Of a stretch of DNA of 64,000 nucleotides, positions 1 through 12,427 are shown piece by piece. A model generated the notes under the pieces. The model was not told where the DNA came from, searched no databases, and worked only from the letters and a program-made list of their open reading frames with translations. This DNA comes from Aulostomus chinensis (taxonomy: Eukaryota > Chordata > Actinopteri > Syngnathiformes > Aulostomidae). The DNA lies in the NCBI GenBank assembly GCA_037954235.1, contig JBBMOA010000010.1, positions 25,315,529-25,379,528 on the forward strand. Direction: 5' to 3'. Numbering within the stretch: the stretch's first letter is position 1; the number at the start of each line of letters is the position of its first letter. Both the position numbers and the translations under genes were made by a program.

Positions 1-1208
1 GCAAACCGATAGTGTAAAGCTAAACTTACAAAATAAAATAATTTGAAATGAAATAATGAGGTGGAAGACGCTAGAAAGCCAAGTTCTTTGACAATATACA
101 GGTTTTAGGCGCTGCATTATTTCAGTTTTGTCACATATACAAATATTAGTAAAGCACATTAAATGTTTTGACTATGCAGTATTTGTACCAACTGTACTGG
201 ATGAAGGCTATCATTGATCCATTTATTATAGCACTCCAGAGGGATGATGGGAAAAAGTGTGACGCAGACAGTCTTCATGACTACGGCTCGGTCATCTGCT
301 GCTCATCAAGTACCTCCTTGCTCTTCAAAGGTAAACACACAAGCTTTGTGCTCAGTATATTTTATACCATGTACACAAATGTCAATGTCTCATCAAGAGC
401 TTTTCTTTTTAAAAGGTTTCTGATGCCACTTGAACTGAAACTTGAGCTGCACTGCAAGTGCAACTTCAAAGATACCTCCAAGACAGCCAGCGAAAAAGCA
501 AATGTACTGTGAAATATGCTTTAAGTCATATTTCCCAGCAGTTAGTCAGTATGGCTCCTCGAACATGAGAGGAAAAACTTAACAACAACAACAACAAAAA
601 TGAACCCCAAATCCAGATACTGGCATTTAATGTTCATAAAATTGCTTAAATAGCAGATAGATTTCCATGAGTGACTGGGGGGGGAATGTGGTGTAAACCC
701 ACTGCAAATAACCTCCTTTTCTGACTTGTCCTTTTGAATTTTGTATGGGTTTGGGGTTTGAGCCAACCTCCAGACATTGCAAATCTCCAGAGCCAAGGCT
801 GCGGCTGCACCGACTGGCCTCAGTAGCCCGCGCTGCATCTCATCACGAGCACCTTTCATGCATCAGTGAGTTGTGACCTTCACTGGGTATCACTAGGTCT
901 CGAATGTGGAGAGACAACAGCTTGATGTCGCTGGGTTGTGGCGACTAAAAAGGCTCAGAGCTCGCAGTGGAAGAACTGAGCCAGATAGGTAATTGCTGTG
1001 AATGTACACACACGAACACAATGGAGTCTTTTTTCATTCTTATCTGTCCGGACGGCTGCTCTACCTCTTCCTGCACCGCTCTGCTGCCCTTTCTTCTCAC
1101 CGAGGCCTCGGTGTTTTGACAGAGTTGGGGGGGGGGGGGGGCAGAGAAGTAAAAATACAGATCTTTAACCTGGTTTCTTTGTTCTCTTTCTCTGTTCTCC
1201 ACACTCAC
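1..1208 (-). other. nxn: nxn intron 3 (partial)
   Basis: This is intronic sequence downstream of nxn exon 3. No CPPC-containing exon could be found on either strand. It contains a 15-nt poly-G run at 1127-1141 (poly-C in the sense of nxn), 68 nt after the exon 3 donor. Short open frames here show no recognisable similarity. Confidence 0.85.
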
Positions 1209-1342
1209 CCAGTGTGCAGAGAAGTACACTCCCACGTAGTGTCCCTCCAGAGCACTGCTGTCTGTTGTCTGCCTGTTGTTTCTGAGCAGAGGCCCTGCCA
1301 CCACCTCTGCAAATGGCTTCGGCCCCCAGGGGAACTCCAGGC
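1209..1342 (-). CDS. nxn: nxn coding exon 3
   Basis: This is a 134-bp exon (two bases plus 44 codons). Its acceptor is cctctcccag and its donor gtgagtgtgg. It encodes LEFPWGPKPF, GPLLRNN and ALEGHYVGVYFSAHW, the linker and first beta strand of the central thioredoxin domain. The exon ends immediately after the Trp that precedes the CPPC active-site motif, so the redox-active cysteines are on the next exon, outside this window. Confidence 0.95.
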
Positions 1343-4300
1343 CTGGGAGAGGGGAGGAAAGGGAGAGACAATATCAGGAAAGGATTAGAAAACAAGGCTA
1401 AGCTATCTCCAGCTGAGCAAGCCCCACTGCGGGGCAGTGATGTGAGCTCAACGTTAGCATGCAATCATAATATTAAAGTAGTATTTCACAGCTGGACAAA
1501 GAGTCTTTACGTAAAACTGGGTTGTTTCTGCTGAAAAAAGGCACAGATATCTTTGGAAACTGCTGCTGCATGACCAGAGAAAAAGAGAGAGGAGGCTGAG
1601 GTTGTCACGAGTTACAAAACCCGACAACCACCAGAATACACTGGGCTCCTCTATGGCCACAACACATGCATCTTAACAAAACACGCTAAGATGCGTGTTC
1701 AACTCAGCTGTCTTTGGTTTCGATTTAGATGCCGTTCTCCTTCAACACAGCCGTTGAGCCGACTAAAGTCCGACCTGTAGTTGGAACAAGCTCGCTATGG
1801 TTCAGCAACAGATGGGAATGAACCAGGAGCTCTGGGTGCGGCCATCACAGAAGATTGCTCATGAGCAATACAAACCTACTATAGGTGAAAATAGGCAAAG
1901 TTTCCTGATAATTAAAATATATTCATGAAATAATCCTGATGGGTAATTACAGTCAGTGTCTGTAAAAATTCTTCATGAACGAATTCATCAAAATCTTTAG
2001 AATTCTTCCTCTGCCATCAAAGTGAACCGACAGGCAGAGAGCAAAATACATGTCGCATTTTTGCAGAGATTCTTTGCTGTTGAAAATCAAAGTCTGCTAT
2101 TGGAAACACACATCAGATTCAAAATATGGGTTTAATGACGGCTGAAAGCCGTGCCTCTCAAGCAAATGAAGGTCGCCATAAATACTTCGCTCCTGCTCTC
2201 TTTCACACTTTCATTTCCTTTTCAAGGTGTCTGCATTGTTACCCCTCAAGCTCTAGAGATGCATTTGGTGCAGCAGAGTTAAAAGGGGGGGTAATCATAA
2301 AAAAAACCTTGTATGGCTGGTCCATAATGGCCTCTTTGTGAGAGTGTGGTTGTCTTGGGCTTCGTTAGGCAAGAATGACACGTCTGCCCTGCACTGGCAC
2401 AGCCTTTTATTGTTGTCCTGATTGTAAAAGTGCACTCCATCTTTTTGCTGCAGGCGAGTCTGCCACCACTCAAGTCAGGCTTTTCACAGACACTGAAAAG
2501 CAGAGGGTCCTGAAACCACCACCCTACCCCCCCCAACTCACCCTGGCCCTCGTAGCATCCGTGTACTGCAAGTTTTTAATGCCTTTTTCGTCCCTTAACC
2601 GAAAGTGCGGTCACTAAATTATCCTGTTACATCAGGAGCTGCTCCCGATGTCTTAAATGGATATAAACATAAAATATTCATGAATCCTGTTAAAAAAAAA
2701 GTTTTTCAAATATAGTCAATCTAGAAGAGTGCACACCACCACCAACAGTCGGAAAAGAACAAGCTTGACTCATATCTCCAGAAATATTTCCAAAACTTAA
2801 AAAAAAAATTTTTTTTTGGTCTTGAAGGTTCACGTAACGTTTCCTGAGAAATTAACTCATTTAAAAAAATAGAAAAAAAAACAAACAAACAACAATCCTG
2901 TAATCGTGCCAAAACGTGACATGCTTTGTCCAAGCTCCGCCCCTCCTCTGAAAATCAGGTGTAATCCTGTTTACTGGTAAACAAGCCAACTAATCTATAG
3001 TCCTTTGAGAATGACTCAGACAGTATTGTTGGAACACTGACATCATCCAGTGCTTGTGCCCACCCTCGCCGCTAAGGCCAGAGATTAATCTCCACTAGAC
3101 CCACAACTAGTTTGGAAGCAGTTAATGAATCATGGAAATAAGACTGCAGGCTTGGACTGGCTTTCATTAACCACGCAGTAAAATCTTTCACAGTCCCTGA
3201 GCCAAATCCATTCTGCTGCACCGCAGTGCCACCTTTGTGCCACTATTCTCTCTTGTCACATGACTAATAACTCTTTTTACCACATTGGAACCAAACAAGG
3301 GGAAAAAAGAAAAAAAGGAGAGGAGCAGCATCCTAAACTGTTGAGAGGAGAACGACGTCCTCTGCACAGGGAAGGAATGCAAGACCACTCTTGTTAATTC
3401 TCCATCGACGCTTCAAAGTGGAGAAATTATAGGTTTGCAGATGAGACCGGGAGACATGGACATGCTATGATATGCAAGCAGAGCTGTAATTACAGCAGCA
3501 TCAACACAAACAAGGAGGAGTTCTTGCAAAATATTTTGACGAAACATTGAATTATGAGGCGCTGTGAGATCTCTGCAGGGACTCTGACCAGGCATCTGGC
3601 AAATATCTTTACACAGAATCACCATGTGTTTTTCTTACGCTCTTATATTGGGTTAGTAAGCTCTAAAGTCAATTCTAGACATTGAGTTAAGTTGTTTTTA
3701 TCGTGTTTTTCTGCCTCAGATGAACTTCAGCTCTGCTGTCGTCACACGGGGAACAGTTCAGAAGGTAGGGGCTGTAGCTGATCTGTATTCTGAGAAAGCG
3801 TGGTTGGATGTGAGGCTCTGTGGTTAGCACTGAAGAAAGAGATTATTAATTAGGATGAATAATTCAAAATGGTGAAAACAGCAGCCAGCTGATTAATCAG
3901 TCATCAAGGGGGCATACCTCAGGAGGTTACAGAAAAGAGCATAGGACCATCAAACCTTATTCATAAAGTTTCTTCCCGACCACTAAAAATAGGATCTCTA
4001 GATCTCCAATCTACAACATGATCCGTATAATCTCCAGGAACGAGCACTGTGGTAAAAGTGCTCATCATCAACTCAACTAATTTCATCCAAATATACCGAA
4101 ATATTTCAGGGATCACGTCGAAAACAGGTCCTCAGGATTAGAGAGCCACGACATGACGAAGATGATTCTTTCAACCCTTTCACGTCGACACAAAGAATTT
4201 GATTGAAATTCATCTTTGACGTGTCCCGAAATAAACCGCTGACTGCTATTATCCTGCAAATGCCCCAGAACAGTTTTCGGGATGTAACATCGAAATAAAA

Positions 4301-7300
4301 TTAATCCTTTTAATATCAGCTTTCCACCAAATTTCATCAAAAGCCACCCACTTGGGTGCACCAGTAGCTCAGGCTTATTCAGGAGAAACAGTCATTATGT
4401 GATAGAGTGATTGCTGTTCTGTCCCAGTGACCCTAAACATCCTCCCATTACCATTTTTAGGTTTTCGTGACTGATGGTTGGGGTTAACATTTACTATAGA
4501 CGAAGGTCAGAGCTTGAGTTCAGGGAATAGAATGAAATCACTCAGATGTATTATTGTGTGTGTGTGTGTGTGTGTGTGTGTGGCTGAGGACGCTGCCAGC
4601 CTTACCTTTGGGGTCATCTCGAACCACCAGGAGCCCATTTCGACACACCACCTTTCCTGTGGCTGCATCCACAAACACCAGAGACGGGATGCTGGTTACC
4701 TTGTACTTGTTCCACAGCTTCATCTGTACGGAGAAGAAGACGAGACGGAAGAAAAGTCAGTTGAAACAGCTGGCAAAACTGTCTCAGAGGAGTATAAAGT
4801 GATCTCTTTAGTGTACCTGAAATACTACAGTACAAACATAACTAACGTCCTCTGACTTTTATGAGGACAAACACCTTTTCACTTGCGTAAAAGAGACTCT
4901 GGAGAGCAGCAGGTTGAGGAGGTAGTACAGTCCTGAGGTGAGAATCGCGCTGCTGCCGGGGGGACGTCTGACTTTGAAAGAGGTTAAATTAAATCACACT
5001 CATTCTAAAAAGGTCTGTGGTGCTATGGAGAATTTCCCACATCTTATCGAAGTGTTGAGCATTGTGAATTACTGGAGCTTTGTGGACGAATGATTTATTC
5101 TTTTATGAGCACCCGATGGCCTTAAATTCCGTTGCAATGCCTCCTCTACAAGCGCTGATATGGATATAGCCTCGTAAAGTCAGAAAAATCCACTTTACGA
5201 CCAGAAACTGATGCATAAAGTGACTTGATGTGTTGAGTCTCCGCAGTCCTTCGTCTTCTTTTATCTGAATTACAGTGTACCCTCCTGGTTCACCTTCTTA
5301 TTAGATTAAAAACACCATAAATCTATTTTGCTCAGGCTGGTGTAGAAGACACTCTTTTAAAATGATATCAAAAATAAATACATTTTACGTCTAATTTATT
5401 ACATATCAGAGCAAACCAAACACATAATTACATGTGTAATGTAATGATTTGATTGATTTTAAGTTGAGAGCCAAGTCAATTGAGTGTTGCTCAATGAAAT
5501 AAGCTTCGAATTTGATTTGCGTCGAGCTCCAGATTGCTCCGTTTGTGACAGCAGAAGTCGAGTATGTTTCCTCATATGTGTGTCGCCGTCATGTGTAACA
5601 CGTGCGGAGGTCAACCGCAGGCCCTCTTTGACAGCAGAGGTCAGACAGTCTGTGCGCTGGACAAGACGACCCGGAGCCTCCTGACTATGTTGGTCTGGAC
5701 TCCCCTCAAAAGCAAACTTCAGTCGTCTGCCACAGTCAACAGTTTTACCACATGCTCCGCGCTGCTGCTCTGGAAACTCAATCTCCACTCAAAAATTGAT
5801 GGGGTTAGAGGCATTAACTGTGATTGCCCCCCCCCCCCCCCAAAAGTGCCAGAACTGCGTCTGCGTAACTTTGCAGCCATTTCACCCGACCGCCAGCTGA
5901 CATCCAAGCTAACTATTTGAGACAGAGAGCCAGATTTAGCCAAAGGAGTGTGAGAGGAACACATGAGAAATAAAGCCGAGTGACAGAGGTGATCGGTTGC
6001 GCCCTGGCACTGAAATGTCAAGAAATCGATCTCATGTCGACACCCAGATGAATCGACGCAGAAATATGCAGCAGTGAGCTTCTATGACTGTGAAAACAGA
6101 TGTTCACATGGCTTCAAAAATGTGCATCTGCTCTTTTATTAGATTAATATTTAAAGACACCATCTGAAGCAATGTCACGGGTTTGTTGTAGTGGGTTTGG
6201 GGGGGGAATTTCCACAGCCACGCTTGCAATTCTACATGGGCCTTGAGCTGCTGAAATGCAAATATCATGACAATGGCAACATTCGCATTTCAGCATGCAC
6301 ACTCCTTACAATGTAAACTGTCTCAGCATGGTCGTGTTAGCATGTTTACATTTGAAAACTAACACTGAGTGTTGCAGGTAGTTGGGTTACATCAACCAGT
6401 AGGATTTAACTTCTTAGGATCACGGTTCTCTGAACCACAGACAAGTTCCATTCACACCACAAGCATGAAGTATGTTTATATGTATAAAACAATCACCAAA
6501 AAACCTACATGACACTAAAGGTCAAAGGGCATCTTTATGTTTAAAAGGCGTGTTTCACTATGTTGAATGGATCTTGTGTCCTTTTGTAAATGCTCCTCAC
6601 ATCCACCAAGGTTTATGAAAATTTTAAAAAGGTAGATTGTGCAGAATTCTGCTCAAAGAAAGCCACCATTACTGATATTTAAAATAATAACACTGTTTTC
6701 CGTTTGTTCAGCAGATCTGCCAAGCAATGTCTTTGACCGCTGCGACCGCTCCTCCTCCTCCATGTTCAGAGAAAAATCAACCCAGCATTCTCATAAGCTT
6801 GCTTACAGGTGAACAAACAAAACCATGAAAACAGAAATTACCTTGGAAGAAATAACGACTGAAGCGGAGGACTTTTACTAATTGGGAGAGAAGAGGAAGA
6901 TGGCCGGGTGTCCTGTCAGTGCCCTCGTTCCCAAAGACTGGGTCAACACCCACAGGAGCTTTTATTTAGGTCATCAATAAAGTTTCAGTCTTTAATGCAT
7001 GATGGAGCCACACAAGGGAGCCTGTGGGGATGCTTGAGTAATAATACATATCTAATTATTTAAAATGTGCACAAGCTTATAGTTTTACAGATGAGGAAAT
7101 TAAGTATGTAGTGTACATATTACAGCTTACTCAGTTTTCTGTTATAGACCTATTTATATGCATTTGATTTATGCAAATGCATGTATGTAACAGTGGTATA
7201 TTATATATATTTGTGTCTGTAAGTGAGGTAGTTCTGTATTACTGTTGCACTTACAAAAAAAAAGACGACTGCTGCTTGAGTAATCTAAACAGTTCATTTC

Positions 7301-10300
7301 TGTCAGTTTTACAGATGAGAGTTAGGAATAGTGTCAACAAGTGTCACAGGAAAAAGGAAATGATGTACATTTAACTTTTGGAGATGCCTCTTATCTATTG
7401 AAGCTGATGTGAAGTGATGCAGAAAAGCCGGTAAAATGGCCGTGAGTCTTCTCAGGAATTACACCGCGTTTCTGTAAAAACATCTTCGGTAAAGACTAGG
7501 AAAGAATATTACCCGGCAGTTTTGTGGTAATCTCACTCAATTCCTCCCCTTTGTCTCGCGCTAATTTACTGCTTCTCTGAATAACATCTGCCGGCTGATT
7601 TGGCTGCAAGCGCCTTCGGTCATCCAGGGTTTAGATCTGCCTCTCTGATCAAAGCGCTGCTATGATTCATAGCTAGATGACCTTGTAACTGCCACACAGA
7701 CGGAGTCGGTCCGAGGCAAACAAGAGTCAAATAGATTTTTTTTTAGCACCTTGAAAGACAAGAATTCACCATCCAGGAGTGAGCCAACAGCCGCTTTTAA
7801 ACTGAAAAACCTTTTTTTTTTTTTAAAAACTGCAAGGAATTTGCAAAAAGGGGTGTGCAGTCGTCTGGTGAACACAACAAAAACAAAAGCCCTTGCAGTA
7901 ACTGCGTACTTTCTTCTCACCTCTGCCCTCCTTGTGAACAGAGAACATGAGAATCACATGCCACAGTGATTCACCCCCACCACCATCCCCCAAATACTGT
8001 CTCATTGTAGAGAGCTGCGGGGGTGTCTAATTATAGCAGAGACAATAAATACAGCATGGGACATGATATCTAATCCTGAAAAACACACATTAATCATTCT
8101 GTCATATATGCCTGTTCCGTGGCTTGAAAAGCAGTTTCCTCCTCCTGCAGCAGTGCCATGAGGATATATGTGTCATCTTCTCAGCTTCGTAGAATGGAAC
8201 TTGAGGAGGAGACGCCTCCCGCCAAAGCTGATATGCAAAGCTGCCACTGGCACCGTCACACGTGGAAATACTTCTTACAATAATAGACAGACAGATGAAT
8301 TATTTCATTAAGGTCCGTCTAGTATTTCATGAGAAATTAGTCTGAAGGTGAAAAAAATAAATAAATAAAGCTTTATCCCTGCACGAACTGCCATCCACAT
8401 ACCTGCATCTCTTCCACAATACTTCCTTCCAAAGCAATCAAAAAGATTCAGGGGAAAATAGAAGAAGTAGCTGTAGAACTCATCATGTTAAGCTGTCAGG
8501 CAGCATCTGTGGTATTCATCCTACGGTTTTTCCCTGCGCGCCAATGCTAGTCGGTCCAACGTTTGTCGAGTTTCCACCTGAGTGAGCGTGTTGAATCACA
8601 GGGGGGCTGGTCAGCTTCGCCGAGTCGATAACAAAAATGAGCAGTGGAGATAATATGGAGAATCTTTTCCTCCTTCATTTTCCTCTTCTTTGCAGTGCGT
8701 TGTGGCCCAGACACCGAGAGACGTGAGGCAATGCAACAGTTCAACTTCTCTACCCTTTAGGAAGAAGACTGGAAACAAGTCTACTTCTCAATGGTGCACC
8801 GTCAAGTCCTTTAATCTTCTCACTACCAGAGCCTGTAAAGACTCTTTGGTAAGCAGGCAAGATCAATTCGTGGGCCTCTGAATTTGTTACCTTTGTCCAG
8901 AATAAGTTACTCGATTACACACAGCTAAACGAAGCAGCAGCTGAAACAAATCTATTCATTCTGGGAATGAGACTAAATTAATGAATAACTGACCCGACCA
9001 GATCTTTTTTTTTCCCCCTGTGGCAATGCAGATATTATCAGTCCAACAGAGCTGCTGCCATTTCATATTCAACCTGCTTGTAGATCTCTACAATGATTGC
9101 ATGTTGCTACTCGCTTCTCTGTTCATTATAAATATCAGCAGAGTATGTAACTATATAGCCCAGCTTCGCTATATAATTACGCACTGTTTTAAGTATGCCG
9201 ATAATCTCTGTAGAGACCCACCAAGTGCTGAAACTCTCAGGAGAGACGGATCCATACTAGCAATCTATTTTACACTCCTGAACACACGAGCTTTCACCTC
9301 CCTCTGTACCAAGAGCTCCTCATGCCAATTAGATCACATATGGTTGCAGATCCATACCCAGAAGAGGAGTAAATTGGCCCACTGTGGGACCAGTTGCTCA
9401 GCATGCAAAGACACATCCAGGCTGCCGGGGTTGAAAAATCCCTCCACTCATCAAAGTGGAGTTAAAGGAAGATACATTCATTCACGTATCTGTGCCCTTT
9501 TTCTGTTTTGGTAGAGAAATCTTTCCCGTGATGTGCCTTAAATGTCATGCGCGGTGTTCACTTTCATGCCTTTTTGCACTGTTGCACTTTATGGAAACAT
9601 TCTGCAGTTTAAAGGGAAGTCAGCGTAGGTGTAGAGCCCTCAGCGGCTGTGGTCTAAAACTTTAAAATCCATCTGCTGTAGCTTTGTCATCGAAGCCTTG
9701 TCCAGCAGTGAAATTTGGCCCCTGTCAGTAGCAAGTGGGTCTCAGCAGTGGCTGCTTGGTTCAGTGTCACCCTGTTGAGAGAACTGGAGTGGAAGAAATG
9801 TCCTCACTCACCGTGCCCAATTCACCTATCATTATGCGAGCCCTATCTCATCCCAGATCTGCTTTCACTGGGCCGCTCAGGCCTGAGGCATCTGCCAGAC
9901 GCTTCCATTCCTGCTTTATTACAGCACTGTCACTACAAAGACCTTTACAACAGAGGACATGAGCAGCACCCTGCTGGGATGCTGATAGCAGCGCTGCCCT
10001 GGAGATTACACAGGAAGGTAAAAGGCAATCAGCTGAAATCTTCCAACATTTAATCCGCATAAACAACATAAAGTATGAGGGATTATTACAGATTCTCAAG
10101 CAGCTTTGGCAGGATCCAGGGCTGTTGTCGGAACTACATTCAAGCAGAACACTATAGCAACAGCTTTATTGGCCTTTTTACTCCGGGGGGGGGATTGGAC
10201 TGAAGAAGCCCACACTAGATTGAAGTTCCTTTCAGCTCCAAGTGGCCAGGGTTTGCCCTTGAAAAGCAACAAGCCATTCAAATTGTTTCAAGTTTTCTCC

Positions 10301-12392
10301 CCTTTGAGGAAAAGGAAATACCCCGGCTCCCGTTCTCTCTGGTCATGTTGTACCAATTTCAAAAATATTTTATGAAAAGACCGACTTTCCAGTGGTGAAA
10401 TACTTTCTGTAACAGTTCAAAGTAGAATTGTATAATTTAATTTAACCTATTCAAAAAAAAGAAGAAGGAATTCATCATCGAGGGGGAGAAAAATCCCACA
10501 TATAGACATTTCATTCTTAAAGGGGAATTTCTTGGCTCATTTGACAGCGCAGACATCACGTTACACATTATTCAGAGAGGAAATCATGTCTCCATTTGAT
10601 CTGAATGTTCAGAAAAGATGAGTAATATAAACTGTTTAAAAGCTGCACTGATGATATAACAGCGCCATCGATGCTAGTTAGCATCTGCATCCCCCACAGA
10701 CATGCTGCATCTGTTTTTTTCCTGGGATTTCATTGAGACACTGCAGGTGTTGGGATCTCTGACTGTACGTCACACGAGAGCAAGCTGGGCTCTTTCTCTT
10801 TTGGCAATTTTGAATATCGAACCGTCCCGTCACCTGTGCCCTCTGACATCATGGATAACTTCATCTCCAAATGTAGTCAAACCGACACGTGCGCAACAAC
10901 ATCGAGGGCTCATTCGTCATGTGTCAGGCAATCTTCAGGTTAAAATCTACAGCTGCCTTTTTCTTTTCTGCTCTTAGATTGAAGACAGATGAGAAATAAC
11001 CTGCTCGCTCACGACCTGCTCCTTCCACACTACACCGCTGTACTGTAACTCCCTCTCGGCTGGGCCCCTGCAGCCAGCTTTGACTTGCATTCCTCCATGC
11101 AGCACCCCGCCTCTGCTCAATCCGCTCCCAAGGCTCAGTAACTGCCTGTATCCACTTCAAAACCCTGTCACTGCTCTTCATGGCAACAAAGGGAAGCCTC
11201 GCCTCCCACCTCTTAGCCGTACTTCAGCCCACACTATACGCCAACGAGTGTGTGCTACCTTGCGCTTCCACGCGCTACTCTGACCCAACTATCGCTTTAC
11301 TCTTTACAAGAGTTTTCACTCCCCACGTGCTGAAACATCTCCAGCACACCGACAGCTGCCATCTCTGCCTGGTGACCTGCCTCGTAATTCACCTCATCTC
11401 ATTCTGCTGCGACTACATCGCCACAAGAAGAGCAAATTCATACTTTATTCTCATTTCTGCACCAACTGATTTACAGTTTTCTACCGTCAGCAGGAGAAGA
11501 GGCCACTTACGCCAACCTACTCCGCAGGCCCGAAGCTAATCCGGCGCCACACAGCCATTGTGACTTCACTAAAATCGTTGAGATGAGAGCGCACGGCAGG
11601 TTTCCCATCACGTCTCATCGATGCAAAATGCTGCTGCTGTGTTTTATCAGTCCGGAAAAAAAAAAAAATCTTTGGCTGAGCCATTTTGGTAGTGCAGTCC
11701 ATCCTGCAGAGAGACGCTTGGTAAATTGCTTTTTCGATGAAGCCCCCCAACCCTCCATTGGTTACCATGGCAACCCTCCCCACCCCTCTATCTCCACAAA
11801 GTCAGGACATGTCACAGAGTGCCAGACACATTGTGAGCTCCTAGTTAATAATTCAGTGATAAATTAATGGTTTTGAGAGGAAAACAGGTGCCAGAATGTC
11901 AGAGCGCTTAGGGGAAATAACCCGTCAGGAAGAGGAAAAAAAAAGAGGAGAATTAGGGGAGTGGAGAGAAAGGGTGACATGTCTGTGTGTGTGTGTGTGT
12001 TTGGCAGGAGGGTTTGAGAGGAGGCACAAAAGCGACCCCCCTAAATACAGGCTCTAAATCCAAACTTGGACTCTGTATGGCGAGAAGTTTTTATGCGTCA
12101 AAGAACGTGGCGTTAAAAAAAAGCAGGGAGGGATTGTAAAGGCGTAAAAAGCCGGGGCTCAATAGGTATCTGCATTCTGCAGCATTGTGTCTCTACAGGC
12201 GTGGGCTGCCCCTGAGGCCTACTTTCTGTGAGGTCAAAGGTCAGGATGGCAGGGGGCGCATTCTTCCCTCCCAGGGGTCTTTAGACCAGTCTACCCACCT
12301 CCCTGCCCCCATGTACTTCATTTCTCTCTCATCTATCCCTCATTCTTTACATGAAATCACAAAGAACAAAGTGTAAACCTATTACATACACA

Positions 12393-12427
<35 letters not shown>

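Noticed and set aside
1..1208. Search for the nxn exon with the CPPC motif
   Set aside because: No minus-strand frame encodes CPPC followed by an NXN-like RSLTR...SYRKI stretch; the exon must lie outside the window.
9020..9514. 164-codon plus-strand ORF in nxn intron 1
   Set aside because: Longest ORF in the intron, but the composition looks like translated noncoding DNA, no family is recognisable, and there is no supporting splice or neighbour evidence.
11000..11560. Pro/Leu/Ser-rich overlapping plus-strand ORFs that look protein-like
   Set aside because: Several frames are open over the same pyrimidine-rich DNA and none resembles a known domain. It could be an old retroelement fragment, but I cannot support that.
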